Below are positions 18,020 through 26,359 of a stretch of 64,000 bases of DNA, piece after piece. The notes under the pieces were generated by a model, which was given only the letters and a program-made list of their open reading frames with translations, did no database searches and was not told the origin of the DNA. Within the stretch, counting starts at the first letter, position 1. The number at the start of each line of letters is the position of its first letter. Source of the stretch: Nitrospira sp. (lineage in GTDB: Bacteria > Nitrospirota > Nitrospiria > Nitrospirales > Nitrospiraceae); NCBI GenBank assembly GCA_024998595.1, contig JACOEK010000001.1, forward strand, positions 806,001 to 870,000, given 5' to 3'. A program made the position numbers and the translations under genes.

Positions 18020-19495
18020 TTAGAAATATGTCGCCGCCGAGATCACAACGGCACTATCGTGAATCCGCTCTCCCGTGTTCGGGTTAAAGGCCTTTGGCAT
18101 ATACTGGTAGCTGATTTTGAAGACTGCATCTTCGACCGGCCGATAATTCAGACCAAATGAAATTTGCTCCAATTCGCCTTGATTTTCACCGCGGTTATCG
18201 CGATTTAAATTCACGCGGTCGTAACGGACAACGGCCGTAAACGTCGAACCCTCACCAAACCGCTTAGGTGAGAGCTTCGTCAGGAATGCGGGCATGAAGT
18301 GGTAGTTGCCTTGAAGATAGAATCCCTGCATCCGTTGCGGCGGCCCTGCAAAGGAATTCAACGTATTGATACCAGTCAGAAAAGTTCCTGGGGTAGCGAA
18401 GGTAGCTCCTTGAATGGCACGGGAGTTTCCTCGGGAATAGGCCCATGCGGCCTCACCGATGATTTCAAACGGACCCTTTTGAAGCGTCCAGTCAACTGCA
18501 GTGATGCTCAAAGGGTTATAGCTGGTAGCAGATTGATTGCCGTAGTAACTCGATCCGGCGATTTCCACTCCCAACATCGGGCTGAAGGCTACGCGGCCTG
18601 ACACCGCTTTTCCGTTGTTAATATCCAAACCGTCATCGGAAGCACATTTCCGCTGTCTGGAATTCCGTGTTCCGCTTGCCTCGCTGACCCGTGGGGATCC
18701 ATCCTGGTTGTATCCACAAGGGCCGGTGGTCACGTAAAACTCATAATCCAGCTTGCTCGTGCGGCCTGGATAGAGGGTGCCATAGAATCCCACTCCGGTT
18801 TCGGCCATCGTTGAGGGGATAATTAGTTGACTGACGAGCGGCCGATCAGTCAGATCGTTAAGCGGTGAATCGTGCAAAAGGTTGAATTTCCCGATGGGGA
18901 CGAGCAAGATTCCGGCCCGGAGATTGAACGGTTCGTTGACCAAATAGTCAATATGGGCGAATTCCAGGCTGATTTCATTGTTACTGGTTTCTCGAATGCC
19001 ATGCTCAATTTCAATTTCGGATGCAAACTTCACATGTTCGGTAATATCTGCGTAAATAAATGGTACAAATCGTTGCTGATCGAATCCATTCGTGGTTCCG
19101 TTTCCGAACCCACCGGTTTCTATCACGCCCTTATTGTGCGACCGATATTGAATATCCATGTAGCCGCCTACAATGGCTTTCGGTGCCGCCACGAAAGGCT
19201 TTGCATAAACCAAACGGCCAGAGCCTGTGGAGCTAAAACCCAAAGCAGGCTGTGTATCGGTGCGTCGTTCCTTTCCAACTTCCGGAAGTGACCCAATTCC
19301 GGGCTCATTGCCAGGAGTAGTCACACCTTCCCTACGCTCAGACGCTCCTTCTCGGCGCTCGTGCTCCCGTAAACGCTTTTCAACCGCTTCGTCAACCAAC
19401 TGCTTGATCTCCTCCGGGGTCATGTTTTCTGCCAACGCCGGCATTGCCGGTAAACTGGCCAGGACCAGAGCCCCGAGGATTGCCCGGATTTTCAT
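18020..19495 (-). CDS. Outer-membrane porin with N-terminal coiled region
   Basis: The start at 19495 is chosen over the longer frame because GGAGG lies just upstream and a clean signal peptide follows (MKIRAILGALVLASLPAMPALA), giving 491 residues. A short charged helix (TPEEIKQLVDEAVEKRLREH) comes first, as in many trimeric or TolC-interacting porins. The rest alternates in beta-strand style and ends in an aromatic residue (VVISAATYF), typical of outer-membrane barrels. Strings such as GYMDIQYRSH and FNLRAGILLVPIGKFN resemble phosphate-selective or OprP/O-like porins. The substrate is unknown. It is the first large gene of the redox set and lies downstream of a Fur-box match. Confidence 0.85.
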   Translation of the reverse strand: MKIRAILGALVLASLPAMPALAENMTPEEIKQLVDEAVEKRLREHERREGASERREGVTTPGNEPGIGSLPEVGKERRTDTQPALGFSSTGSGRLVYAKPFVAAPKAIVGGYMDIQYRSHNKGVIETGGFGNGTTNGFDQQRFVPFIYADITEHVKFASEIEIEHGIRETSNNEISLEFAHIDYLVNEPFNLRAGILLVPIGKFNLLHDSPLNDLTDRPLVSQLIIPSTMAETGVGFYGTLYPGRTSKLDYEFYVTTGPCGYNQDGSPRVSEASGTRNSRQRKCASDDGLDINNGKAVSGRVAFSPMLGVEIAGSSYYGNQSATSYNPLSITAVDWTLQKGPFEIIGEAAWAYSRGNSRAIQGATFATPGTFLTGINTLNSFAGPPQRMQGFYLQGNYHFMPAFLTKLSPKRFGEGSTFTAVVRYDRVNLNRDNRGENQGELEQISFGLNYRPVEDAVFKISYQYMPKAFNPNTGERIHDSAVVISAATYF

Positions 19496-19629
19496 GGGTA
19501 TCCTCCGTCCGCGAGTAAAGTTATGGAAAGACTCGGGACTCAAAGGTCTCTGGTCTGTGTGGAAAGTGTGGGTGTCAGAGTGAAGCTCACATTGGCAGTT
19601 GGTGCTGAAGCCTCCTTTCGAGAATCGAA

Positions 19630-19809
19630 TCATGCAGTCACTGCTCCCCACCCCTCGATTGAGGTGAAAGGAATCACGACAATTCGCTTGCAACGCTTAC
19701 ACTTGAGTTCCAATCCCTGTCCGCGCACTTTCGCGATGAGTTGACCGCATTCGCAGCGAGTTTCGCTGTCTTGATCTGAAGTGGGCGTTGATTGTTTCGT
19801 AGTAGGCAT
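19630..19809 (-). CDS. Com-like small zinc-ribbon protein (59 aa)
   Basis: A 59-residue frame runs from ATG at 19809 to TGA at 19630. Its core RCECGQLIAKVRGQGLELK followed by CKRCKRIVVIPF resembles the Com family of Mu phage, small zinc-ribbon proteins; cysteines fall at about residues 19, 21, 37 and 40. No good ribosome site is seen before the ATG. It lies 134 bp upstream of the porin gene on the same strand and a Fur-box-like sequence starts 27 bp before it, so it may lead the iron/flavin operon. Its role, such as RNA binding or zinc sensing, is unknown. Confidence 0.65.
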   Translation of the reverse strand: MPTTKQSTPTSDQDSETRCECGQLIAKVRGQGLELKCKRCKRIVVIPFTSIEGWGAVTA

Positions 19810-19835
19810 AGTTGTGAAATTTATGTTGCTGAAAT

Positions 19836-19850
19836 TGAGAACGATTATTA
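19836..19850 (-). promoter_or_regulatory. Fur-box-like site
   Basis: TGAGAAC-G-ATTATTA matches 12 of 14 informative positions of the 7-1-7 Fur consensus (TGATAAT-N-ATTATCA). It lies just before the Com-like gene and between the porin set and the ApbE side. Together with a Fur-family gene at 27.5-27.9 kb it suggests iron control of the porin/FMN operon. It was matched by eye. Confidence 0.5.
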
Positions 19851-19947
19851 ATATCCCGATCAGTGAAAGAATGTCAAGGACAGATTGGAGATCCTGCGGG
19901 ACAATAATTGCGCGAATTCGTCTGTTCGGTTACCTTGATTGCTCAAT

Positions 19948-20389
19948 GAGGACGCTACGGCAAGTGCTGTCAGTATTGGTATTGAATGCCAGCATGCTCG
20001 GCCTTCTTGACCTGAGGGGATGCGTTACAGAGGCATCGATATCCACACCCAAGTCGGACCTCAGATGATTCTGGTTTCAGACCTAGCGAAGGATTTGATT
20101 ACCAGAGATCGGGGGGGAGGGTTTGAGCCAGAGGGCGCGTTCGTTGAAGTTTGTGCATCGGCGAACGGGGCAGCATTACAGTGCAACACTTGAGGACAGC
20201 GACAAGATGTTTGTGTTTTTCCTCCCAGCGGGGCAATTTGAAATTGCTCGAGTGCAAATTAGTCAAGGACCGTGTAGGTCAATCGCTCAGCTCTCGTCGT
20301 TCTTTTCACTAAGCGAAGAGGCATTTGTTAGTATTGGTATTTGGATTTCGGCCAGGATTCGAGAGCTTACGGACGGATGGCGTTTATAG
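19948..20389 (+). pseudogene. Possible frameshifted lipoprotein with carboxypeptidase-regulatory-like domain
   Basis: Two open pieces in different frames look like one decayed gene. The first (19948-20068) starts MRTLRQVLSVLVLNASMLGL and has a Cys after a hydrophobic stretch, as in a lipoprotein signal. The second (from about 20123 to 20389) reads SLKFVHRRTGQHYSATLEDS and then FVFFLPAGQFEIARVQI, which resembles the extracellular carboxypeptidase-regulatory-like fold seen in small lipoproteins. No single frame joins them. The rest of the 19,810-20,514 gap holds no other gene that I can support. Confidence 0.35.
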
Positions 20390-20514
20390 CGATGGTGGCC
20401 GAAGACGACACGCGACAGGGGTCGAGTACATCATTCGTATGCGGTGTCCTATCCTTGAAAGCGAAATGTTAACCACATTCATTTCTTCGCCTGCAGAAAC
20501 GGAGCCCCGGATCT

Positions 20515-21615
20515 ATGAAGTCTTCTCATGTCCTCGCTGTCCAAAGTATTTTCAACGCTATCTCTGGTAGGCGACTGTTTGTCCGGCTGCGGGGCGGTCT
20601 GGCAGGCATAGTTTGGCTGCTCGCTGTGCTCTTGCTGGGGTCGGGATGTGCTGGTAGCGGTGCCGTATCTTCTCCTGTGATCGTGAAGCGGACGCAAATG
20701 CACATGGGAACGTTAGTGTCGATTACCTCGGTGGCACCGGACCGTCAACGCGCACAAGATGCAGCATCGGCGGGATTTCGAGAGATTCGTCGCTTGGAGC
20801 AGTTATTGAGCACATGGATTCAGGATAGCGAACTGTCACGGGTTAACGAAGCCGCAGGAAAGGAGGCCGTCTCGGTCAGTCCCGATACGATGAAAGTGCT
20901 TCAAGCATCAGTTGCGATGGGTCGCCTGACGGAGGGCGGCTTCAATATTCTTGTCGGCCCGGCGGTCGAGGCCTGGAGTGTGTTGGATCGCCAACAAATT
21001 CCATCGGTGCACGATCTCGAGAGCATCCGTCCACTTACGGATTTGAATGCTTTACACCTGAACCAATCACAGGGAACAGTCTATCTCGAGAAACCAGGAA
21101 TGCGAGTGGATGTCGGTGGCATCGGTAAGGGCTTTGCTGCCGATAGGGCGGCAGAGGCTATGCAAAAAGCTGGGGCGACGGCTGGAGTCGTTGCCCTTGC
21201 AGGCGATATCAAGTCATTCGGTCGACTTCCAGGGGGCGAAAAATTTCCATTCGGCATTCGCCATCCACGGCGGGAGGGAGCGGTGCTGGCATTTGTTGAT
21301 CTTCAGGACGAGGCCATTTCAACGGCGGGGGATTATGAGCGCTACTTTGAGCGGGACGGAGTCCGATATCATCATGTCCTTGATCCAATGACGTTACAGC
21401 CAGCACGCGATTGTCAAAGTGTCACGGTGGTAGCAAGGGATGGTCTGACGGCGGATGGGCTGGATACAGGTATTTTTGTTATTGGACGAGAGAAGGGATT
21501 AGCGTTGGTCGAATCACTGCCGGGTGTCGGTGCAGTGATCGTAGATCGCGAGGGAAAGGTCTGGGTGTCTTCATATCTCAAAGAGCGAGTGCGGATGAAG
21601 GAAGGCCGCGAGTAG
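20515..21615 (+). CDS. apbE: FAD:protein FMN transferase ApbE
   Basis: ApbE transfers FMN from FAD to a threonine of exported FMN-binding proteins. The 366-residue protein has a hydrophobic export signal with lipobox-like LLGSGCAGS near residue 46, then the ApbE domain: MGTLVSITS, RVDVGGIGKGFAADRAAE near residue 200, the AISTAGDYERYF block near 265 and HHVLDPMTLQPA near 285. It lies on the opposite strand of the flavinylated protein operon, whose SGAT motif is its likely substrate. The lipobox implies a periplasm-facing enzyme. Confidence 0.95.
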   Translation: MKSSHVLAVQSIFNAISGRRLFVRLRGGLAGIVWLLAVLLLGSGCAGSGAVSSPVIVKRTQMHMGTLVSITSVAPDRQRAQDAASAGFREIRRLEQLLSTWIQDSELSRVNEAAGKEAVSVSPDTMKVLQASVAMGRLTEGGFNILVGPAVEAWSVLDRQQIPSVHDLESIRPLTDLNALHLNQSQGTVYLEKPGMRVDVGGIGKGFAADRAAEAMQKAGATAGVVALAGDIKSFGRLPGGEKFPFGIRHPRREGAVLAFVDLQDEAISTAGDYERYFERDGVRYHHVLDPMTLQPARDCQSVTVVARDGLTADGLDTGIFVIGREKGLALVESLPGVGAVIVDREGKVWVSSYLKERVRMKEGRE

Positions 21616-21726
21616 TTCCATGACGGGCTTCATGATCCAAGTAAAACACCACAAGCCTCCCGTTTCTGAACGTACGCGAACCATGGGTCGGCGTATGTTC
21701 AGCCCCTACGGGGCACAACCCGCAGT

Positions 21727-22689
21727 TCATGGCCCGAGCTGGTAGCGAATGGGTATATGAATAGAGACCTGTGATTGTTCGAGAGGTTGCGTCAGCGTGA
21801 TCGGCGAAGCCTTCCGAATTGTCTCAAGGGCTGCCTGATCGAGTGTGTCATGCCCGGAACTTTTCGCGATCGCGGCAGACACGATTCTCCCATCCTCCTG
21901 AATAACAATTCGTACGAGCACTCGCCCTTCAATATGTTTGAGCCGTGCGGCCACAGGATATTGTTTCAGCGCTTCAATACGAGGCAATAGTATGCCCGCA
22001 AGCCAGCCATAATCAGGCTTTCTAGTCACCGGACCGCTGCTCGTTGATGGAGCGAGTGCCACGGTCGAGGTGGGGGGTGGTGTGTGTTCAGCCGTTTCCT
22101 CGGGAGCGTGCAGGGACGACGATGATTGCGCTGTCGGCTCACTGGATTTGATTGGTGAAGGCGAAGAAGTCTGCTGTTCCTGGACTTCCGCAGGGGATTG
22201 AGTCACTGATGTGGGGCGATGTTCCTCGGTCGACTGCTCACGTGCGGACTCCAAAGAATCTGGACGAGGAGGCGTCTCAGAGTGTTGAGGCGCCAGCTTC
22301 ATATCCTGGGTCGGTACTGGAAGAGGCGGCGTGGGCGCTTGGGGCTCATGAATGATGGCGTGCGAAGTTAGGGCCGATTGCATCGGACCTTGTGAGGCAG
22401 GTGGCGCGGAGCGCAGAGGTGTTATCGGCCTGGTACGTTCCGTCGTGCGCACAGGCTTTTGGCCAATCTGTGGTTCGTTGGTCGGCGGTATTATCGTAGA
22501 GGGTGCAGCTGGTGGGGCAACGACAGTCACGTCCCATCGGAACGACGATGACGGCGGAGCGAGCCCGACCTTGGCGGCGAACAGTGCTGCTAGAAAGACG
22601 GCTGTGCCATGCAGGCAGAGGGAAATGATCCACCCGCTTGCACGCATGCGGACGAAAGCGTCCAGCGTGCCGGCATGGGGAGCGGTCAC
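21727..22689 (-). CDS. tonB: TonB energy-transducing protein
   Basis: TonB spans the periplasm and passes proton-motive energy from ExbBD to outer-membrane receptors. The 320-residue protein has an N-terminal membrane anchor (IISLCLHGTAVFLAALFAAKVG), a long Pro/Ser/Thr-rich spacer (residues about 60-220), and the C-terminal TonB domain with YPVAARLKHIEGRVLVRIVI and SSGHDTLDQAALETI. Its start overlaps exbD by 4 bp. It is the last gene of the iron-uptake chain. No TonB-dependent receptor gene is seen in the window. Confidence 0.92.
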   Translation of the reverse strand: MTAPHAGTLDAFVRMRASGWIISLCLHGTAVFLAALFAAKVGLAPPSSSFRWDVTVVAPPAAPSTIIPPTNEPQIGQKPVRTTERTRPITPLRSAPPASQGPMQSALTSHAIIHEPQAPTPPLPVPTQDMKLAPQHSETPPRPDSLESAREQSTEEHRPTSVTQSPAEVQEQQTSSPSPIKSSEPTAQSSSSLHAPEETAEHTPPPTSTVALAPSTSSGPVTRKPDYGWLAGILLPRIEALKQYPVAARLKHIEGRVLVRIVIQEDGRIVSAAIAKSSGHDTLDQAALETIRKASPITLTQPLEQSQVSIHIPIRYQLGP

Positions 22690-23060
22690 AGGCGCACGAC
22701 CTCCAGGCTGACAGATTGGAATCCCAGACCACGGATCTCATCCACAACCGAGACAAAACGCTCGAGCAGCGTGACTTTGTCCGCCCGCACGACAACCAGG
22801 GATTCTCGTGGATGGGCCAATAGCATGGTTTTGAGGCCATCCGCCGGAACTGGACGATCATTGAGAAACAATTCTCCGTTGGCGGTCAACGTCACCACGA
22901 CGGGAACATCTTTATGATCCCCGGCCTCCTTCGCCTTCGCAAGGTTCACGGGAATTTGGCCCGTGCTGATGAAGGTGGCGGTCGTCAAGACGATGACGAG
23001 CAGCACCAGCATTACATCCACGAGTGGAATGACGTTGATCTGATTAACCTCGCGTTCCAT
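22686..23060 (-). CDS. exbD: Biopolymer transport protein ExbD
   Basis: ExbD is the bitopic partner of ExbB in the proton-driven motor. The 124-residue protein has a single span with the essential Asp in INVIPLVDVMLVLLVIVL near residue 11. The periplasmic part contains LFLNDRPVPADGLKTML. It overlaps exbB by 17 bp at its start and tonB by 4 bp at its stop. Confidence 0.93.
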   Translation of the reverse strand: MEREVNQINVIPLVDVMLVLLVIVLTTATFISTGQIPVNLAKAKEAGDHKDVPVVVTLTANGELFLNDRPVPADGLKTMLLAHPRESLVVVRADKVTLLERFVSVVDEIRGLGFQSVSLEVVRL

Positions 23061-23490
23061 GTTCCACCTTATACATCGTCAGCAGTTCAGCGACGCGTCG
23101 ACGAAGAATATTGTTCATGACGACGCAGGGGATTGCCACGAGGAGACCGACGGCCGTCGCCTTTAGGGCCAGGCTCAGCCCGATCATAATGGTGTTCACG
23201 GCCATCGTTCCGGAGGTACCCATCGTATGAAATGTCATCATAATTCCTAGTACTGTGCCCAGCAATCCGATATACGGCGCATTGGCTGCGACGGTGCCGA
23301 TGATCACGAGTCGCTTAGTCAGAGCCATTTCAAAGGTTTGAGCGTCTGTAAACTGCGCCAGATCTACGCGTCGGTAGTAGAGCCATCGCTCGACCGCGAC
23401 AGCTACCGACCAGACGCTCAAGGCGATTAACAGGCCAATAATCCCATACTCCACCGCATTCTTCAGCACGTCCATTCGTCGACCCTCCAC
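23044..23490 (-). CDS. exbB: Biopolymer transport protein ExbB
   Basis: The 148-residue protein has three membrane spans and the ExbB/TolQ signature region NAPYIGLLGTVLGIMMTF near residue 70 and GLSLALKATAVGLLVAIP near residue 105. It is at the short end of the family. It follows the ABC ATPase gene after a gap of about 100 bp on the same strand and overlaps exbD, so it is part of the iron-uptake transcription unit. Confidence 0.93.
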   Translation of the reverse strand: MEGRRMDVLKNAVEYGIIGLLIALSVWSVAVAVERWLYYRRVDLAQFTDAQTFEMALTKRLVIIGTVAANAPYIGLLGTVLGIMMTFHTMGTSGTMAVNTIMIGLSLALKATAVGLLVAIPCVVMNNILRRRVAELLTMYKVEHGTRG

Positions 23491-23591
23491 CTGTCACGGT
23501 TGTTGTTCGGCGGGGAAGCCCGCATTACATCGATACCGATCTCTTCGTACCTCGTGTCCAGCATGGCCTCAGGAATAGCGGTCTGATGATG

Positions 23592-24734
23592 TCACGACAA
23601 CACTGGCCGAGATCCGGGTGGTTGCGGGAACAAGACCGTATGAGTCGCCACCACACGCAGGGCAATGGCGGTGCCAACCTGATACACACTAAGCGATGAT
23701 TCACTGCTATGCACGATTTGGCCTGACGGCAATTGAATCGTGTAGACGTTCTCGGACCCCTTGAATTGCCGTGCAAGAATACGGGCATCGGCCCCTTTAG
23801 TCGGGACGATGTGAATGTCATCGGGACGAATCATCACGACGACATGCGTGCCCGTCGAGAGGTTCTGGGTATTCGGAAAGTCACCGATTTCGGTCGTCAC
23901 CAGATGATGGGTTACGACTCCGGAGATAAAGTCCGCCTGTCCGACAAAGTCGGCAACGAAGGGGGTCGTAGGGAGGTGGTAGATGGCTTCGGGAGTATCG
24001 AATTGTTCCAGACGCCCTTTGTTTAAGACCGCCACACGGTCGGCCATGGAAAAGGCCTCATCATGATCATGGGTAACAAGCATAGCCGTGGTCTTGGTTT
24101 GTCTCAGCAGAGCGTGCAGATCCTGGCGCATACGACTGGCCATATCGGGATCGAGATTGCTAAACGGTTCGTCGAGGAGGAGGAGCACCGGACGAAGGGC
24201 GAGGGCGCGAGCGAGAGCGACGCGTTGTTGCTGACCGCCTGAGAGTTCATGCGGATAGCGGTGCTCCAAACCCCGTAGGCCGGTTAACGTGAGCAGGTCA
24301 TCGACGATCGTATGCTGCTGGGCCCGTGAAAGGTGGTGCAGGCCGAAGGCAATATTCTTCTCGACCCGCAAATGTGGGAACAGTGCATATTCCTGGAAGA
24401 CCATACCGATATGCCGCTGTTCGGTCGGTATCATGGTGTCGCGCGAGGAAACCAGTTGGCCGGATAGCGCGATACTACCTGTGGTAACCCGCTCAAATCC
24501 TGCGATGGCGCGAAGAATAGTCGTCTTGCCGCAGCCAGACGGTCCGAGGAGACAGAGAATTTCTCCTTGGTGGACCGTGAATGTGATGCCTTCGACCGCC
24601 GGCCGAGTTGGTTCATAGGCGCACGACACGTCCTGCAATTCAAGAACCGCCGAGCGTTCGGTGGGTGTGTCCAGCGCGTTCTGGACCATATCGCCAGACT
24701 TGAGGTGTTGCTTGTCTGTTACTGATTCGTTCAC
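23592..24734 (-). CDS. fbpC: Ferric iron ABC transporter ATPase (FbpC-like)
   Basis: The ATPase drives import of ferric iron or a similar anion or metal. From GTG 24734 it has 380 residues; the longer frame runs deep into the permease gene and is less likely. It has Walker A GPSGCGKTT near residue 57, the Q-loop MVFQEYALF, signature ELSGGQQQRVALARAL near 150, Walker B VLLLLDEP and the H-loop LVTHD. A C-terminal TOBE-like region (VVMIRPDDIHIVP) is typical of the iron/sulfate/molybdate branch. Its start overlaps the permease stop. Ferric specificity is inferred from the neighbouring binding protein. Confidence 0.88.
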   Translation of the reverse strand: MNESVTDKQHLKSGDMVQNALDTPTERSAVLELQDVSCAYEPTRPAVEGITFTVHQGEILCLLGPSGCGKTTILRAIAGFERVTTGSIALSGQLVSSRDTMIPTEQRHIGMVFQEYALFPHLRVEKNIAFGLHHLSRAQQHTIVDDLLTLTGLRGLEHRYPHELSGGQQQRVALARALALRPVLLLLDEPFSNLDPDMASRMRQDLHALLRQTKTTAMLVTHDHDEAFSMADRVAVLNKGRLEQFDTPEAIYHLPTTPFVADFVGQADFISGVVTHHLVTTEIGDFPNTQNLSTGTHVVVMIRPDDIHIVPTKGADARILARQFKGSENVYTIQLPSGQIVHSSESSLSVYQVGTAIALRVVATHTVLFPQPPGSRPVLS

Positions 24735-24739
24735 GGGGC

Positions 24740-26344
24740 TCACCTGGCGGCTTCCTGGGCATGTCCACGCCAGTCCTTGGAAACCAGCAACATCAGAGCC
24801 GGAAGGCTCAAGAGGACGATTAACAACGCGGCAGGCGCCGCCAGTTGATAATACTCTTCGCTGGCTTCCAGCCATACGCGGATAGCCAGTGTATCAAATC
24901 CCACCGGTCGCAACAGCAGTGTGGCTGGAAGTTCTTTCATCGTCTGAAGAAACATCAATACCCACGCGGCAATAAACCCGTTGCGGACGAGTGGAAGCGT
25001 CACACGCCGAAGGCTTTGCTGCGTCGTGCATCCAAGGGTGCGCGCGACTTCCTCGACATTGGGAGTGACCTGCTGCAGGGCCGGCTCCATGGACTGGAGG
25101 CCAACGGGGAGGAAATGCAGAATGTAGGCGACGATCAACACGACCACCGTTCCATAGAGTGCCGGTGCGAAGTGGGTGAAGAGTACGAGAACTGCCAATG
25201 CGGCTACCGGTCCCGGCAGCGCATAGCCGGCGTATGCGGCTTGGAGGCAGGCGATGTTCAGTCGTGAGGGGCGGCGGCTGGCGAGATAGGCCAACGGAAG
25301 TCCGATGATCACGGCGCCGCAGGCCGCCAATGCTGCGAGAAAACTGCTGTTCCAGATGAACCCGAGGAACCGTGCATCTAGCGCGCCTTGAGAAATGGCT
25401 TCCACACTCCATTGGATCAACATAGCGGCTGGAATACCAAACGCGGCTCCGAAGACGAGGACCACGTAGCCGGTAATGAGGGCTGTTCCGAGGGGGCCTG
25501 CGTGCTGCCGCGTTGATCGTCGATACCGGCCGGAGGTCTGGTAGAAACGACTGCGTTGGCGAAACCACCGTTCCGTGACGAGAAAGACGATGGCCATCAC
25601 AACGAGCAGCAGGCTCAGGATGCTGGCGGCGGCGTGGTCGTATCGGCTGGTCATCTGCTGGTAGACCGCATAGGTGAGTGTCTGGTACCGGAGTAAGGAG
25701 ACCGCGCCGAAGTCCGAAATCACATACAAGATGACAAGTGCCAGACCTGCTGCAATGGCAGGGCGAATGAGGGGGAGCGTGACCCGCCGGAGTGTCGCCC
25801 AAGGAGTGATGCCGCAGACGCGGGCCACTTCTTCAAACGAGATATTCAGATTTTGGAGGGCGCCGCGTACGAGGAGATAGACGAAGGGAAAGGTGTCGAG
25901 GGCCATGATCATGGTTACCCCGACAAAGCTTTGGGGCGACGGCAGTTGGGCGTCAGGGCCGAGGAACATGTGCCACCACTGGTCGGCCGGACCGCCCATA
26001 CCCAATAGGTGGGCATAGACGTAGGCCAGCACGTAGGTCGGCATGGCAAGCGGCAGGGCGAGCGCCCATTCCCAGATGGGGCGGCCAGGGAAGTCATACC
26101 GAACGGTAATCCAGGCCAGAGACACGCCCAGTACTAGAGTGGTCAGCGCGACTCCGGCGGCTAACGACAGCGTGTTCCCCAGCAATTCCGGAATGCGCGT
26201 AGACCAGAGACGAGTCCATACGGCTGGCGCGGCCGTCACCGCCACATAGATGATGTAGCCCGTTGGGAGAACCAAAAATGCGGCAGTGAACAGACTGATC
26301 CACTGAAGTGAAGACGGTGCTGGAACTTTTGTTACGGTAAGCAT
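24740..26344 (-). CDS. fbpB: Ferric iron ABC transporter permease, fused two-domain (FbpB-like)
   Basis: A 534-residue permease with about 12 membrane spans. Two binding-protein-dependent permease modules are present, each with an EAA loop (EVARVCGITPWATLRRVTLPLIRPA near residue 175 and EVARTLGCTTQQSLRRVTLPLVRNG near 450). Such duplicated permeases are typical of FbpB/ThiP-type ferric iron importers. The ATG at 26344 is chosen. It begins 15 bp after the binding-protein gene stop. Confidence 0.9.
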   Translation of the reverse strand: MLTVTKVPAPSSLQWISLFTAAFLVLPTGYIIYVAVTAAPAVWTRLWSTRIPELLGNTLSLAAGVALTTLVLGVSLAWITVRYDFPGRPIWEWALALPLAMPTYVLAYVYAHLLGMGGPADQWWHMFLGPDAQLPSPQSFVGVTMIMALDTFPFVYLLVRGALQNLNISFEEVARVCGITPWATLRRVTLPLIRPAIAAGLALVILYVISDFGAVSLLRYQTLTYAVYQQMTSRYDHAAASILSLLLVVMAIVFLVTERWFRQRSRFYQTSGRYRRSTRQHAGPLGTALITGYVVLVFGAAFGIPAAMLIQWSVEAISQGALDARFLGFIWNSSFLAALAACGAVIIGLPLAYLASRRPSRLNIACLQAAYAGYALPGPVAALAVLVLFTHFAPALYGTVVVLIVAYILHFLPVGLQSMEPALQQVTPNVEEVARTLGCTTQQSLRRVTLPLVRNGFIAAWVLMFLQTMKELPATLLLRPVGFDTLAIRVWLEASEEYYQLAAPAALLIVLLSLPALMLLVSKDWRGHAQEAAR

Positions 26345-26359
26345 GCTCGGCCACACAGC

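Noticed and set aside
25674-25880. Small rightward frames within the ferric ABC genes
   Set aside because: They are antisense shadows of well-supported permease and ATPase genes with unnatural composition.
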